Source of the DNA: Pseudoalteromonas sp. SMS1 | GTDB taxonomy: Bacteria > Pseudomonadota > Gammaproteobacteria > Enterobacterales > Alteromonadaceae | Reading direction: 5' to 3' | NCBI RefSeq assembly: GCF_021530565.1 | Contig: NZ_JAKGBI010000014.1 | Span: forward strand, 62,001-126,000 | DNA length: 64,000 nt | Shown: in pieces, positions 28,542 through 35,604 of the stretch | Layout: the number at the start of each line of letters is the position of its first letter | Numbering within the stretch: position 1 is the stretch's first letter | Made by a program: the position numbers and the translations under genes | The notes under the pieces: model-generated | Told to the model about the DNA's origin: nothing | The model's database searches: none | Seen by the model: the letters and a program-made list of their open reading frames with translations, nothing else

Positions 28542-29231
28542 ATGTCTTTAGCTAGTTCACAGCCTGAATTTTTAATTGCGCCATCTATTTTATCGGCAGA
28601 CTTTGCACGTCTGGGAAGCGATGTTGAACGTGTTCTAAATGCCGGCGCTGATGTTGTGCACTTTGATGTTATGGACAATCATTACGTGCCGAATCTTACA
28701 TTTGGCCCAATGATCTGTGAAGCGCTTAGAGGCTATGGTATTACGGCTCCCATTGACGTTCACCTAATGATAAAACCGGTGGATTCTTTAATCCCGAGTT
28801 TTGCCAAGGCTGGGGCGGATATCATTACCTTTCACCCTGAAGCCAGTGAGCATATTGATCGCAGCCTAGCATTAATTAAAGAACATGGTTGTGAAGCCGG
28901 TTTGGTGCTTAATCCTGCGACGCCACTGCATTATCTTGATTATGTAATGGATAAAGTTGATCAAATATTATTGATGTCAGTCAATCCTGGGTTCGGCGGC
29001 CAAAGCTTTATTCCTGGGACTTTAGATAAACTAAAACAAGTGAGAGAGCGTATCGACGCGTCTGGAAGAAAGATCCGCTTAGAAGTGGATGGTGGTGTGA
29101 AAGTTGATAATATTGCTGAAATTGCGGCGGCCGGTGCTGATATGTTTGTAGCAGGTTCAGCAATTTTTAATCAGCCAGATTACAAAGCGGTTATTGATGC
29201 AATGCGTAAAGAACTTGCAAAGGCGCGCTAA
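28542..29231 (+). CDS. rpe: Ribulose-phosphate 3-epimerase
   Basis: A 229-residue TIM-barrel epimerase of the pentose phosphate pathway. Metal and catalytic motifs are visible: [13 protein letters not shown] (about 12-24), [17 protein letters not shown] (about 41-57), PIDVHLMI (about 70-77), [12 protein letters not shown] and [11 protein letters not shown]. Length is normal. A strong AAGGGGG ribosome site precedes the ATG. The stop overlaps the gph start by one base (TAATG). Confidence 0.97.
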   Translation: MSLASSQPEFLIAPSILSADFARLGSDVERVLNAGADVVHFDVMDNHYVPNLTFGPMICEALRGYGITAPIDVHLMIKPVDSLIPSFAKAGADIITFHPEASEHIDRSLALIKEHGCEAGLVLNPATPLHYLDYVMDKVDQILLMSVNPGFGGQSFIPGTLDKLKQVRERIDASGRKIRLEVDGGVKVDNIAEIAAAGADMFVAGSAIFNQPDYKAVIDAMRKELAKAR

Positions 29232-29905
29232 TGAGTTATCAAGGTGTTATTTTTGATCTAGATGGAACGTTAGTTGACAGCGTCCAAGATATGCATTTAG
29301 CCCTGAATTTAGCGCTGTCTGACGTGGCGTTTCCTGTAGTGTCTGAAGCACAAGTTAGGCATTGGGTAGGCAACGGCATTGATAAACTCGTTATGCGTGG
29401 ACTCAGTTGTGACTTTGAGGTGAGTCCAGATTTGTCAGACACGCTTATTGCACAGGCCATCGAACAATTTAAGCTGCATTACCAACATCTCGTTGGTGAA
29501 TATGCCCAACTGTATCCTGAAGTTGAAAGTGTACTCAGAGAGCTTTCGGATGTACCCAAAGCAGTGGTCACCAATAAAAATAGAGTATTTACCTTAACCT
29601 TGTTGCAAAAACTTAACATTGATACATGCTTTGATGTTATTGTATGTGGTGATGATGGAAACAAAAAGCCAGATCCAGAACTGCTGCATGTTGCCTGCGA
29701 ACAGCTTGGCCTCACCGCACAACAAGCAATTATGGTTGGCGACTCAAAAAGTGATATCTTGGCTGCACATAATGCGGGTATGCCAGTAATCGCATTAACC
29801 TATGGGTACAATCAAGGCTTCGACTTGCAGGAGTTGAAACCAGAGTACCTCTACGATAGGTTCTTAGATATAATCCCTGTTTTAAATAAATCAGAATTGA
29901 AATAA
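29231..29905 (+). CDS. gph: Phosphoglycolate phosphatase
   Basis: A 224-residue HAD-superfamily hydrolase that clears 2-phosphoglycolate, for instance from DNA-end repair. Motif I is FDLDGTLVDS (about 8-17), motif II VVTNKNR (about 111-117), and motif III/IV KKPDPELL plus MVGDSKSDILAA (about 165-176). The cap is of the helical type. Coupled to rpe by TAATG and followed by trpS after 9 bp, the classic gene order. Confidence 0.92.
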   Translation: MSYQGVIFDLDGTLVDSVQDMHLALNLALSDVAFPVVSEAQVRHWVGNGIDKLVMRGLSCDFEVSPDLSDTLIAQAIEQFKLHYQHLVGEYAQLYPEVESVLRELSDVPKAVVTNKNRVFTLTLLQKLNIDTCFDVIVCGDDGNKKPDPELLHVACEQLGLTAQQAIMVGDSKSDILAAHNAGMPVIALTYGYNQGFDLQELKPEYLYDRFLDIIPVLNKSELK

Positions 29906-29914
29906 AGGAACAAG

Positions 29915-30919
29915 ATGACTAAACCAGTAGTATTAAGTGGCATTCAGCCAACCGGTGGTATGACAATAGGCAATTACGTAGGTGCCATAAACCAGTGGCT
30001 TAAGCTACAAGAAGATCACGATTGTTTCTTTATGCTGGTTGATCTTCATGCCATCACTGTGCGTCAAGACCCTGCGGCTATGCGTGAACGTGTGCTAGAT
30101 GGTATTGCCATGTACACGGCATGTGGCATTGATCCTGAAAAATCAGCGCTTTTTGTGCAATCTCATGTACCGGAACATGCGCAATTGGGTTGGGTGCTTA
30201 ACTGTTATGCTCAGATGGGTGAATTAAACCGCATGACGCAGTTTAAAGATAAATCATCAAAGCATGCAAACAACGTCAATGTGGGGCTGTTTTCATATCC
30301 CGTGTTACAAGCCGCTGATATCCTGCTATACCAGGCAGATCAAGTCCCGGTTGGCGATGACCAAAAACAGCACTTGGAGCTAACACGTGATATTGCAACC
30401 CGCTTTAACAATATTTACGGTGACGTTTTCAAAGTCCCAGAACCGTATATTCCTGAGTTGGGTGCGCGTGTAATGAGTCTTCAAGACCCTCTGAAGAAAA
30501 TGTCTAAATCAGATGATAATCCGAATGGCTTTGTTTTGTTATTAGACGAGCCAAAGAAAATTGAGAAAAAGCTGAAAAAAGCAGTAACAGACTCTGATGA
30601 GCAAGCACGCATTTATTTTGATCGTCAAGAAAAGCCTGGCGTGTCTAACTTACTGACTCTTCTTTCAGTCGCTACAGGTCGCTCGGTGGAAGCATTGGTA
30701 CCAGAGTACGAAGACAAAATGTATGGTCACTTGAAAAAGGACACCGCAGCAGCCGTGGTTGAAATGCTGACGCCTATTCAGTCTCGTTTCCAGGAGATTA
30801 GAGCAGATCAAACTTTACTGGAAAATATTATGCGCAGTGGTGCAGAAAAAGCCAGTGAGCGTGCTGAGAAAACATTAAAATCAGTATTCGATGCGGTAGG
30901 CTTTATCCCTCGCCCTTAA
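29915..30919 (+). CDS. trpS: Tryptophanyl-tRNA synthetase
   Basis: A 334-residue class I aminoacyl-tRNA synthetase. The HIGH-like signature is [14 protein letters not shown] (about 10-23) and KMSKSDDNP (about 193-201) is the KMSKS loop. SGIQPTG at the N-terminus is typical. [19 protein letters not shown] (about 144-162) is the tryptophan-site helix. Start [11 protein letters not shown] has a good AAAGGAAC site. Ends the rpe-gph-trpS unit at a strong terminator. Confidence 0.97.
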   Translation: MTKPVVLSGIQPTGGMTIGNYVGAINQWLKLQEDHDCFFMLVDLHAITVRQDPAAMRERVLDGIAMYTACGIDPEKSALFVQSHVPEHAQLGWVLNCYAQMGELNRMTQFKDKSSKHANNVNVGLFSYPVLQAADILLYQADQVPVGDDQKQHLELTRDIATRFNNIYGDVFKVPEPYIPELGARVMSLQDPLKKMSKSDDNPNGFVLLLDEPKKIEKKLKKAVTDSDEQARIYFDRQEKPGVSNLLTLLSVATGRSVEALVPEYEDKMYGHLKKDTAAAVVEMLTPIQSRFQEIRADQTLLENIMRSGAEKASERAEKTLKSVFDAVGFIPRP

Positions 30920-30939
30920 CCGCTATTTTGATGCAATTT

Positions 30940-30973
30940 AAAAAGCCAAAGCCTTAAAAGCTTTGGCTTTTTT
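30940..30973 (+). terminator. Rho-independent terminator after trpS
   Basis: Stem AAAAGCCAAAGC / GCTTTGGCTTTT around CTTAAAA, ending in a T-run, about 20 bp after the trpS stop. Confidence 0.92.
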
Positions 30974-31056
30974 GTGCTTGATAGATGAGGCTAACTACGT
31001 ACATCATGTGAGTATTGTGATTTGATTAAGTGATGAATTGTGCGCATTTTACTGAC

Positions 31057-31183
31057 TATCTATGTTAGCAAAATAGCATTAAAAAAGGGGGTGACAAAGT
31101 CACCACACCTTAGCAAGTAAGTCATAGACCTACCTACTCTCACGCAATGCGCTGGTCCCATTTCTGGTGTTGGCAGAAGTGGG
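31057..31183. repeat. Hairpin at the 3' end of the lysine-riboswitch operon
   Basis: CCCATTTCTG (31157-31166) and CAGAAGTGGG (31174-31183) can pair with one wobble around GTGTTGG, directly after the M14 gene stop read on the minus strand. A second small repeat, GGTGAC-AAA-GTCACC, lies at about 31090-31104. Neither is followed by a clear T-run on the minus strand, so the operon terminator is uncertain. Confidence 0.35.
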
Positions 31184-31185
31184 TC

Positions 31186-32298
31186 TTATAATTCGAAGTA
31201 ATTGGTAAATAGTTTGTACAGCTCTGTGCCTTGGTTCACGCTGGCGGATGCAAAATGTAAAATTGCGATGCCATCTTGTGCAAATGGGACGGGTTGGAGT
31301 GCCTCACCTTCACTGTATTTGTCCAAACGTAACATGGTTGCGAGTGAATCACCGGCTTTGACATGAGAACCCAATGATGCGTGGTAGTCGACCATGCCTC
31401 CCATAGGGGCATAGACCGCGACATAGTCTTTTAAATAACAGGCATATCGGGTAATCGACCGTGGTTGATAGCCTCCTCCAAGCACAACTTCTTTGTGTGT
31501 GAGGTAACTAAGAATACTATTGGCATCATGCTCGGCCTCTTTCAGATCAATGTGCTCTTGCGACCCCAGTTCGACGGTAAAGGCTTCGACCAAGGTCGAG
31601 AGTTCACGACCTTGCGCAGCAAAAGCGTCACTTAATTGCCACCATGGACAGAAACAAGCTTCATCCATCGCGCCATCAAATTCATTGGGGATCAGCAAAG
31701 TATGCGGAATATCAAAGTGTTTTGCACTTTCTTGGGCATACTCAGGGCAGTAGAGATGCTTTGAGGATACAGGGCCAGTATGCAAATCTAATACGAAGTC
31801 GGCTTGATGTGCCAAATGTTGAAGGTGCAGGGCAATGCGCTTGCCTGTTTTTAATCGGTGCTGTGGTCCACCAATTAATGCCTGTGTTTGCTCTATCAAT
31901 CGCTTTTTAAATTCACGGCGAATGGTTTCTTCAGGCTCATCCTTAAAGTGCGTGACAAACTCCGCTATAAGGTGGCTGTGATCATGATATAACCGATTCC
32001 AGTTTTCGCCTGTAATCGGATCAAAACGGCCTAACGTAAATTCACCTGATTTTTGATTGCAACCAATCGGGTTAGCATAAGGCACCAATGTAATAGAGCC
32101 TGCAAGCGGCACCGATTTTAATTTTTCAAGTAACGCATAAATCACGGCATTGCCTTGTACTTCAGCGCCATGCATGTTGGCTTGAATATACACGTGAGGG
32201 CCATCACCTTGTTCTCCAACTGTAAAGACTGGAATGGTAAGGGCCTGGCCGGTCGCAAGCTCTCCGACTTGAATTGTATGTTGTGTGATCTGGTTCAT
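31186..32298 (-). CDS. M14-family zinc deacylase (succinylglutamate desuccinylase / aspartoacylase type)
   Basis: A 370-residue zinc carboxypeptidase-fold hydrolase related to AstE and aspartoacylase, which remove acyl groups from amino acids. Zinc ligands fit NMHGAEVQGN (HxxE, about 40-49) and DLHTGP (about 157-162); the catalytic glutamate is probably in FTVELGSQE (about 243-251). A C-terminal beta domain (about 290-370) is typical. I chose ATG 32298, preceded by GAGGTAAC and 2 bp after the decarboxylase stop; an upstream frame would add 45 residues encoded inside the preceding gene. Being last in a lysine-riboswitch operon that contains DapD, it may remove the succinyl group that DapE normally removes (inference). 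Confidence 0.82.
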   Translation of the reverse strand: MNQITQHTIQVGELATGQALTIPVFTVGEQGDGPHVYIQANMHGAEVQGNAVIYALLEKLKSVPLAGSITLVPYANPIGCNQKSGEFTLGRFDPITGENWNRLYHDHSHLIAEFVTHFKDEPEETIRREFKKRLIEQTQALIGGPQHRLKTGKRIALHLQHLAHQADFVLDLHTGPVSSKHLYCPEYAQESAKHFDIPHTLLIPNEFDGAMDEACFCPWWQLSDAFAAQGRELSTLVEAFTVELGSQEHIDLKEAEHDANSILSYLTHKEVVLGGGYQPRSITRYACYLKDYVAVYAPMGGMVDYHASLGSHVKAGDSLATMLRLDKYSEGEALQPVPFAQDGIAILHFASASVNQGTELYKLFTNYFEL

Positions 32299-32300
32299 CG

Positions 32301-33506
32301 TTACCTCAAATACGCTTGTGGTGTTAGGCTCGAGCGTGCGCAGCGTACTTCGCCTGCTTGGTAGGTGTATTCTGCGGGTAGCGCATGGCATAAAAAGTAA
32401 GGCATACTCTCCGTAAACCCATAAGCTCCACATTGACTGAAGACAAGCCAGTCGTGTTCATTTATATCATCAGGCAGCTGATGTTCGCCTAAACTGTCTA
32501 ATGCGGTACACAGTGGACCGTGCAATGCAAATGACGCTGTCGCTGCTTGACTGCTTCGTAGGCAACTGGCAGGAAAAGCTTGGCCTGTTACGGCTGGACG
32601 TAATAAGTGGTTGATCCCGCCCGCCATAATTAATTGGCGTGTACCATAGTTTTGTTTTTGCTCTATTACAGGGTTTGCGTAATATCCACACTCTCCAACT
32701 GCATAACGGCCGAGCTCCATCCAGAGCTCCTCAATATTCGTTTGAACTTTAAATTGCTCTAGACTAGATAAAATAGCCTGCCAATCGATGGGTGCTTGTT
32801 GATGGTTGTAAGGTATACCCAAACCACCACCGAGGTCGAGAATGCGCAAAGTCATGTTTAACTGGCCTGCTAAGGCCACGAGCGGCTCGACCATTTGTTG
32901 CCAAAGGGAGGTCAGTTTACTGGCATCAAGTAAATTTCCCCATTGGAAAATATGTAGACCTGCAAAATCTAAGTTTGGGTAGTCTGACAAACACAATGCC
33001 GACCACGCTTGAGCGCCTAAACCAAAAGGCGTTAAGCTGTCACCGCCAAGTGGGTTTTTCTCATTATTCGGCCAGCGTAATTGAACACGCAATAAAATGC
33101 GTAGTTGGGTGTCATGTCTGCGTGCAGCGTCTTGCAACCAAATAACTTGATTGACGCTTTCTGCAACAAACGTCGTAACGCCTAGGCTTAGAAATTCTTC
33201 TATTTGACGTTTTGATTTAGCAGGTCCAGTGTTGAGTACGCGTTTCGCGTCGATACCTTGAGACAGTACTTGCTTTAATTCTCCACTACTTGCAACATCA
33301 AAATCAAACCCAGCGTTATCTAGTGTTTGAATGATACTCGAAAGTGGGTTGGCTTTGACTGCGTACCATAGCTTAACAATCGACTGGTCATTGATACTTT
33401 GTAAGTGTTGAGCCAGCTTGTCCAAGTCATACAGATAAAATGGCTCATGTTGCGTCGTTGTTAGTTCAGTTATCGCTGCTTTGATAGGCGTACTCAAGGT
33501 TTGCAT
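32301..33506 (-). CDS. PLP-dependent decarboxylase, DapDC/ODC fold (LysA-like)
   Basis: A 401-residue fold-type III PLP decarboxylase. The PLP lysine is in WYAVKANPLSS (about 47-57); the phosphate-binding LDLGGGLGIPY is near 222-232; MELGRYAVGECG (about 266-277) and HGPLCTALDSLG (about 328-339) correspond to the ExGR and C..S.D motifs; CGAYGFTESMPYF (about 360-372) completes the active site. It resembles BtrK/exosortase-associated decarboxylases more than housekeeping LysA in the ELGRY and tail regions. In a lysine-controlled operon with DapA and DapD, diaminopimelate (or its N-succinyl form) is the best substrate guess. Start overlaps the dapD stop as TAATG. Confidence 0.8.
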   Translation of the reverse strand: MQTLSTPIKAAITELTTTQHEPFYLYDLDKLAQHLQSINDQSIVKLWYAVKANPLSSIIQTLDNAGFDFDVASSGELKQVLSQGIDAKRVLNTGPAKSKRQIEEFLSLGVTTFVAESVNQVIWLQDAARRHDTQLRILLRVQLRWPNNEKNPLGGDSLTPFGLGAQAWSALCLSDYPNLDFAGLHIFQWGNLLDASKLTSLWQQMVEPLVALAGQLNMTLRILDLGGGLGIPYNHQQAPIDWQAILSSLEQFKVQTNIEELWMELGRYAVGECGYYANPVIEQKQNYGTRQLIMAGGINHLLRPAVTGQAFPASCLRSSQAATASFALHGPLCTALDSLGEHQLPDDINEHDWLVFSQCGAYGFTESMPYFLCHALPAEYTYQAGEVRCARSSLTPQAYLR

Positions 33507-34246
33507 TAGCGAAGCACCTCTTCTAATTCAAGTGCTGCATCACTTTGTTCGTCACGGTATTTAACTATCAAAGCGCAAGAGAGGCTAAGACCTTGCTGCT
33601 GTGCCCATTCACCTTTAGCAGGGCGTGACCCTGGGATAACGATTGCATTCTCAGGAATCGCTTCGCCTTTATCTAGTACACGCTCGTTAATGCAGTCATA
33701 TACGGGAATACTGGCAGATAAACGCACGCCAGGTGCAAGTACCGCCCCTTTTTTAATGACCACTCCTTCTACGAGTACACAGCCTGCACCGATAAAGGCA
33801 TTGTCTTCGACAACCACAGGGCTGGCGCCAACGGGTTCGAGCACGCCGCCTACTTGGACAGCAGCGCTCAGGTGTACATTTTTACCAATTTGTGCACAAG
33901 ACCCCACCAATGCATGGCTGTCTACCATTGTACCTTCATCGATATACGCGCCAATATTGACGTATGCCGGTGGCATGATAATGGTGCCGGTTGCCACGTA
34001 TGCGCCGCGGCGTACACTGCTTCCTCCTGGTACCATTCTCACGCCAGCTTCAGCTGCAAAGCCTTGAGGCGCTAAATTATCTTTATCGACAAAACCACCT
34101 GGGTACTCTGTATTTGTACCATTTCTAAAAGCTTCTAAAATGCCTTCTTTGACTTCGACATTCGCATGCCAGTTGCCTTGGTCATCTTGTGTTGCCGCAC
34201 GTACAGTGCCATTTTCGAGATTGTTTAATAGGGTTAACCAGCTCAT
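33506..34246 (-). CDS. dapD: DapD, tetrahydrodipicolinate N-succinyltransferase (short form)
   Basis: A 246-residue left-handed beta-helix acyltransferase. The signature block YVNIGAYIDEGTMVDSHALV (about 94-113), GSCAQIGKNVHLSAAVQVGG (about 114-133) and VLVEGVVIKKGAVL hold the catalytic Asp and Glu seen in DapD. It is shorter than E. coli DapD and has VVIPGS and CALIV near the end, more like the Bacteroidetes/Chlamydiae class. Where E. coli has VDTWATVG this one has VDSHALVG. The shape resembles DapD, not acetylating DapH. Second gene of the riboswitch operon, 10 bp after dapA. Confidence 0.88.
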   Translation of the reverse strand: MSWLTLLNNLENGTVRAATQDDQGNWHANVEVKEGILEAFRNGTNTEYPGGFVDKDNLAPQGFAAEAGVRMVPGGSSVRRGAYVATGTIIMPPAYVNIGAYIDEGTMVDSHALVGSCAQIGKNVHLSAAVQVGGVLEPVGASPVVVEDNAFIGAGCVLVEGVVIKKGAVLAPGVRLSASIPVYDCINERVLDKGEAIPENAIVIPGSRPAKGEWAQQQGLSLSCALIVKYRDEQSDAALELEEVLR

Positions 34247-34256
34247 GTTTACTTCC

Positions 34257-35141
34257 TTAACTCCAAGATAAAATTGTTGAATTTGCTGTTTTTATAAAAG
34301 TTGTATCGGTCAGTTCTAAGTGAGTCAGCGGTGGACGCAAACGAGGCGTTGAAAGCTGACCTTGAAGGTGCATTAGGACCTTGACCGGAATAGGGTTTGC
34401 GACGCTAAATAAACTGTTTACTGCATCGGTCCATGTGGTAAATAAATTAGGGAATGTGCCTGCAAGTGAGCGGTGTACAAACTCCGCAGTTTGCTTCGGC
34501 CATGCATTGGCGGCAACAGAAACTAAGCCAGTAGCGCCGGCTTGCGCAAAGTAAGGCATCAGACCGTCATCACCGCTAAAGATGGCTAAGTCAGGTGAAG
34601 CTTTACGAAAAGATTCAAATGTTGCAATGTCACCACTGGCTTCTTTGAGTGCCCATAAGTTTGGATGCGAGGACAGGTTTTCGATGACATTAGGGCTGAT
34701 CGAAACGGCACTACGTCCAGGTACATTGTACAACATACATGGAACATCACTGGCGTCCAGTAAGGTTTTAAACCAATGGGTTAGGCCAACATTCCCCGGT
34801 TTTGCGTAGAGCGGGGAGCCCAGTAAAAACGCGTCGATCGGCTTATTATTGCAGTAATTCACCCACTCCAGTTGCAGCGCTAAATCACAGCCGCCAACCG
34901 CAACCATTAAAGGCACTGATGGTGATAAGTTACATACAAAGTCAACAATTTCACGCTGCTCAATCTGTGAAAGCGCCAGGCCCTCGCCAGTACTGCCGAG
35001 CAAAAGTATGCCATTCCCAGCGGCTTGTTGCGCGTTAACCAAAGACTCTAAAGTCGCAAAATCAACATGATTATTGTCATCAAACGGCGTGACTAATGCC
35101 GTCCACAATGGGTAGTCAGATAAGGTATAGTTAGAATTCAT
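34257..35141 (-). CDS. dapA: DapA, 4-hydroxy-tetrahydrodipicolinate synthase
   Basis: A 294-residue class I aldolase of the DHDPS/NAL family that condenses pyruvate with aspartate semialdehyde. LLGSTGEGLALS (about 41-52) is the threonine/glycine loop (usually GTTGES), YNVPGRSA (about 132-139) holds the catalytic tyrosine and the substrate arginine, and WALKEASGD (about 157-165) holds the Schiff-base lysine. ATG 35141 aligns with the family; a longer frame would add 21 unrelated residues. First gene of the operon, about 90 nt after the riboswitch terminator. Other NAL-family aldolases are the alternative, but the riboswitch and the next gene favour DapA. Confidence 0.88.
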   Translation of the reverse strand: MNSNYTLSDYPLWTALVTPFDDNNHVDFATLESLVNAQQAAGNGILLLGSTGEGLALSQIEQREIVDFVCNLSPSVPLMVAVGGCDLALQLEWVNYCNNKPIDAFLLGSPLYAKPGNVGLTHWFKTLLDASDVPCMLYNVPGRSAVSISPNVIENLSSHPNLWALKEASGDIATFESFRKASPDLAIFSGDDGLMPYFAQAGATGLVSVAANAWPKQTAEFVHRSLAGTFPNLFTTWTDAVNSLFSVANPIPVKVLMHLQGQLSTPRLRPPLTHLELTDTTFIKTANSTILSWS

Positions 35142-35229
35142 CTCTACCGAACTTAAATGCTGTTCGATAGCAGGGAGCGTGTGAGCAGCCCATCTCTCGA
35201 ACAATTAAAATTCGAAGAGCAATGGACTT

Positions 35230-35267
35230 AAAAAAGCGTAAGGCTGGCCTTACCTTTCTAAGACCAG
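35230..35267 (-). terminator. Riboswitch terminator with competing antiterminator
   Basis: Reading the minus strand, GTAAGGC-CA-GCCTTAC (35238-35253) followed by GCTTTTTT is an intrinsic terminator. The segment CTGGTCTT (35260-35267), which carries part of the 3' strand of P1, can pair over eight positions (one wobble) with AAGGCCAG (35244-35251) inside the terminator stem. P1 plus terminator and this antiterminator are therefore mutually exclusive, the expected layout for transcriptional OFF control by lysine. Confidence 0.88.
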
Positions 35268-35432
35268 AAGCTCTCCACCAAGTATGTTGGTGACAGTCGT
35301 TGGGATTCAGCCCAAGCGCCCGAAAAAGCCACAAAGCAAATGCGGATTTTTCTCGGCGTTAATTCCCCTCACTCAGTGTCTACGGAGTTTGCTCTCCTCA
35401 ACTTAGCTACCTGAATAACGCACCTCTTCCAG
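35264..35432 (-). promoter_or_regulatory. Lysine riboswitch (L box) upstream of dapA
   Basis: On the minus strand the conserved lysine-aptamer segments occur in order: GAAGAGGTGCG at the 5' end, GGTAGCTAAG, ACGCCGAG, GGGCTGAATCC, GACTGTCACC and TGGAGAGCTTCTGG at the 3' end. P1 is formed by CTGGAAG (35426-35432) and CTTCTGG (35264-35270), with wobble pairs. Lysine riboswitches switch off lysine genes when lysine is bound. A possible promoter (TTGACA-N17-TTTCAA, near 35494-35513) lies upstream on the same strand. The 460-bp gap between dapA and the histidine kinase gene is mostly explained by this element. Confidence 0.93.
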
Positions 35433-35604
35433 CCCTCAAAACAGCACAATGTGCTATTTTGCGATAATAGGGTCAGGAGGATTGAAACATTTTGGCCATC
35501 TAGGTGTCAAGCTTCAAAAGGTAAAAGATTAAATATAAGCTAGACTAAAATGATTGATAAAAGTTGAGACTGGCGGTGCATGTGGAGTGTAGGGAGATTA
35601 ACGG

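Noticed and set aside
31115-31160. Resemblance to the 3' end of a 5S rRNA in reverse (CTACTCTCAC followed by GGTCCCA)
   Set aside because: Only about 10 bases match well, spacing is wrong and no other rRNA sequence is nearby.
31186-32298. AstE of the arginine succinyltransferase pathway
   Set aside because: No ast genes are nearby and the gene belongs to a lysine-riboswitch operon; the AstE name would mislead.
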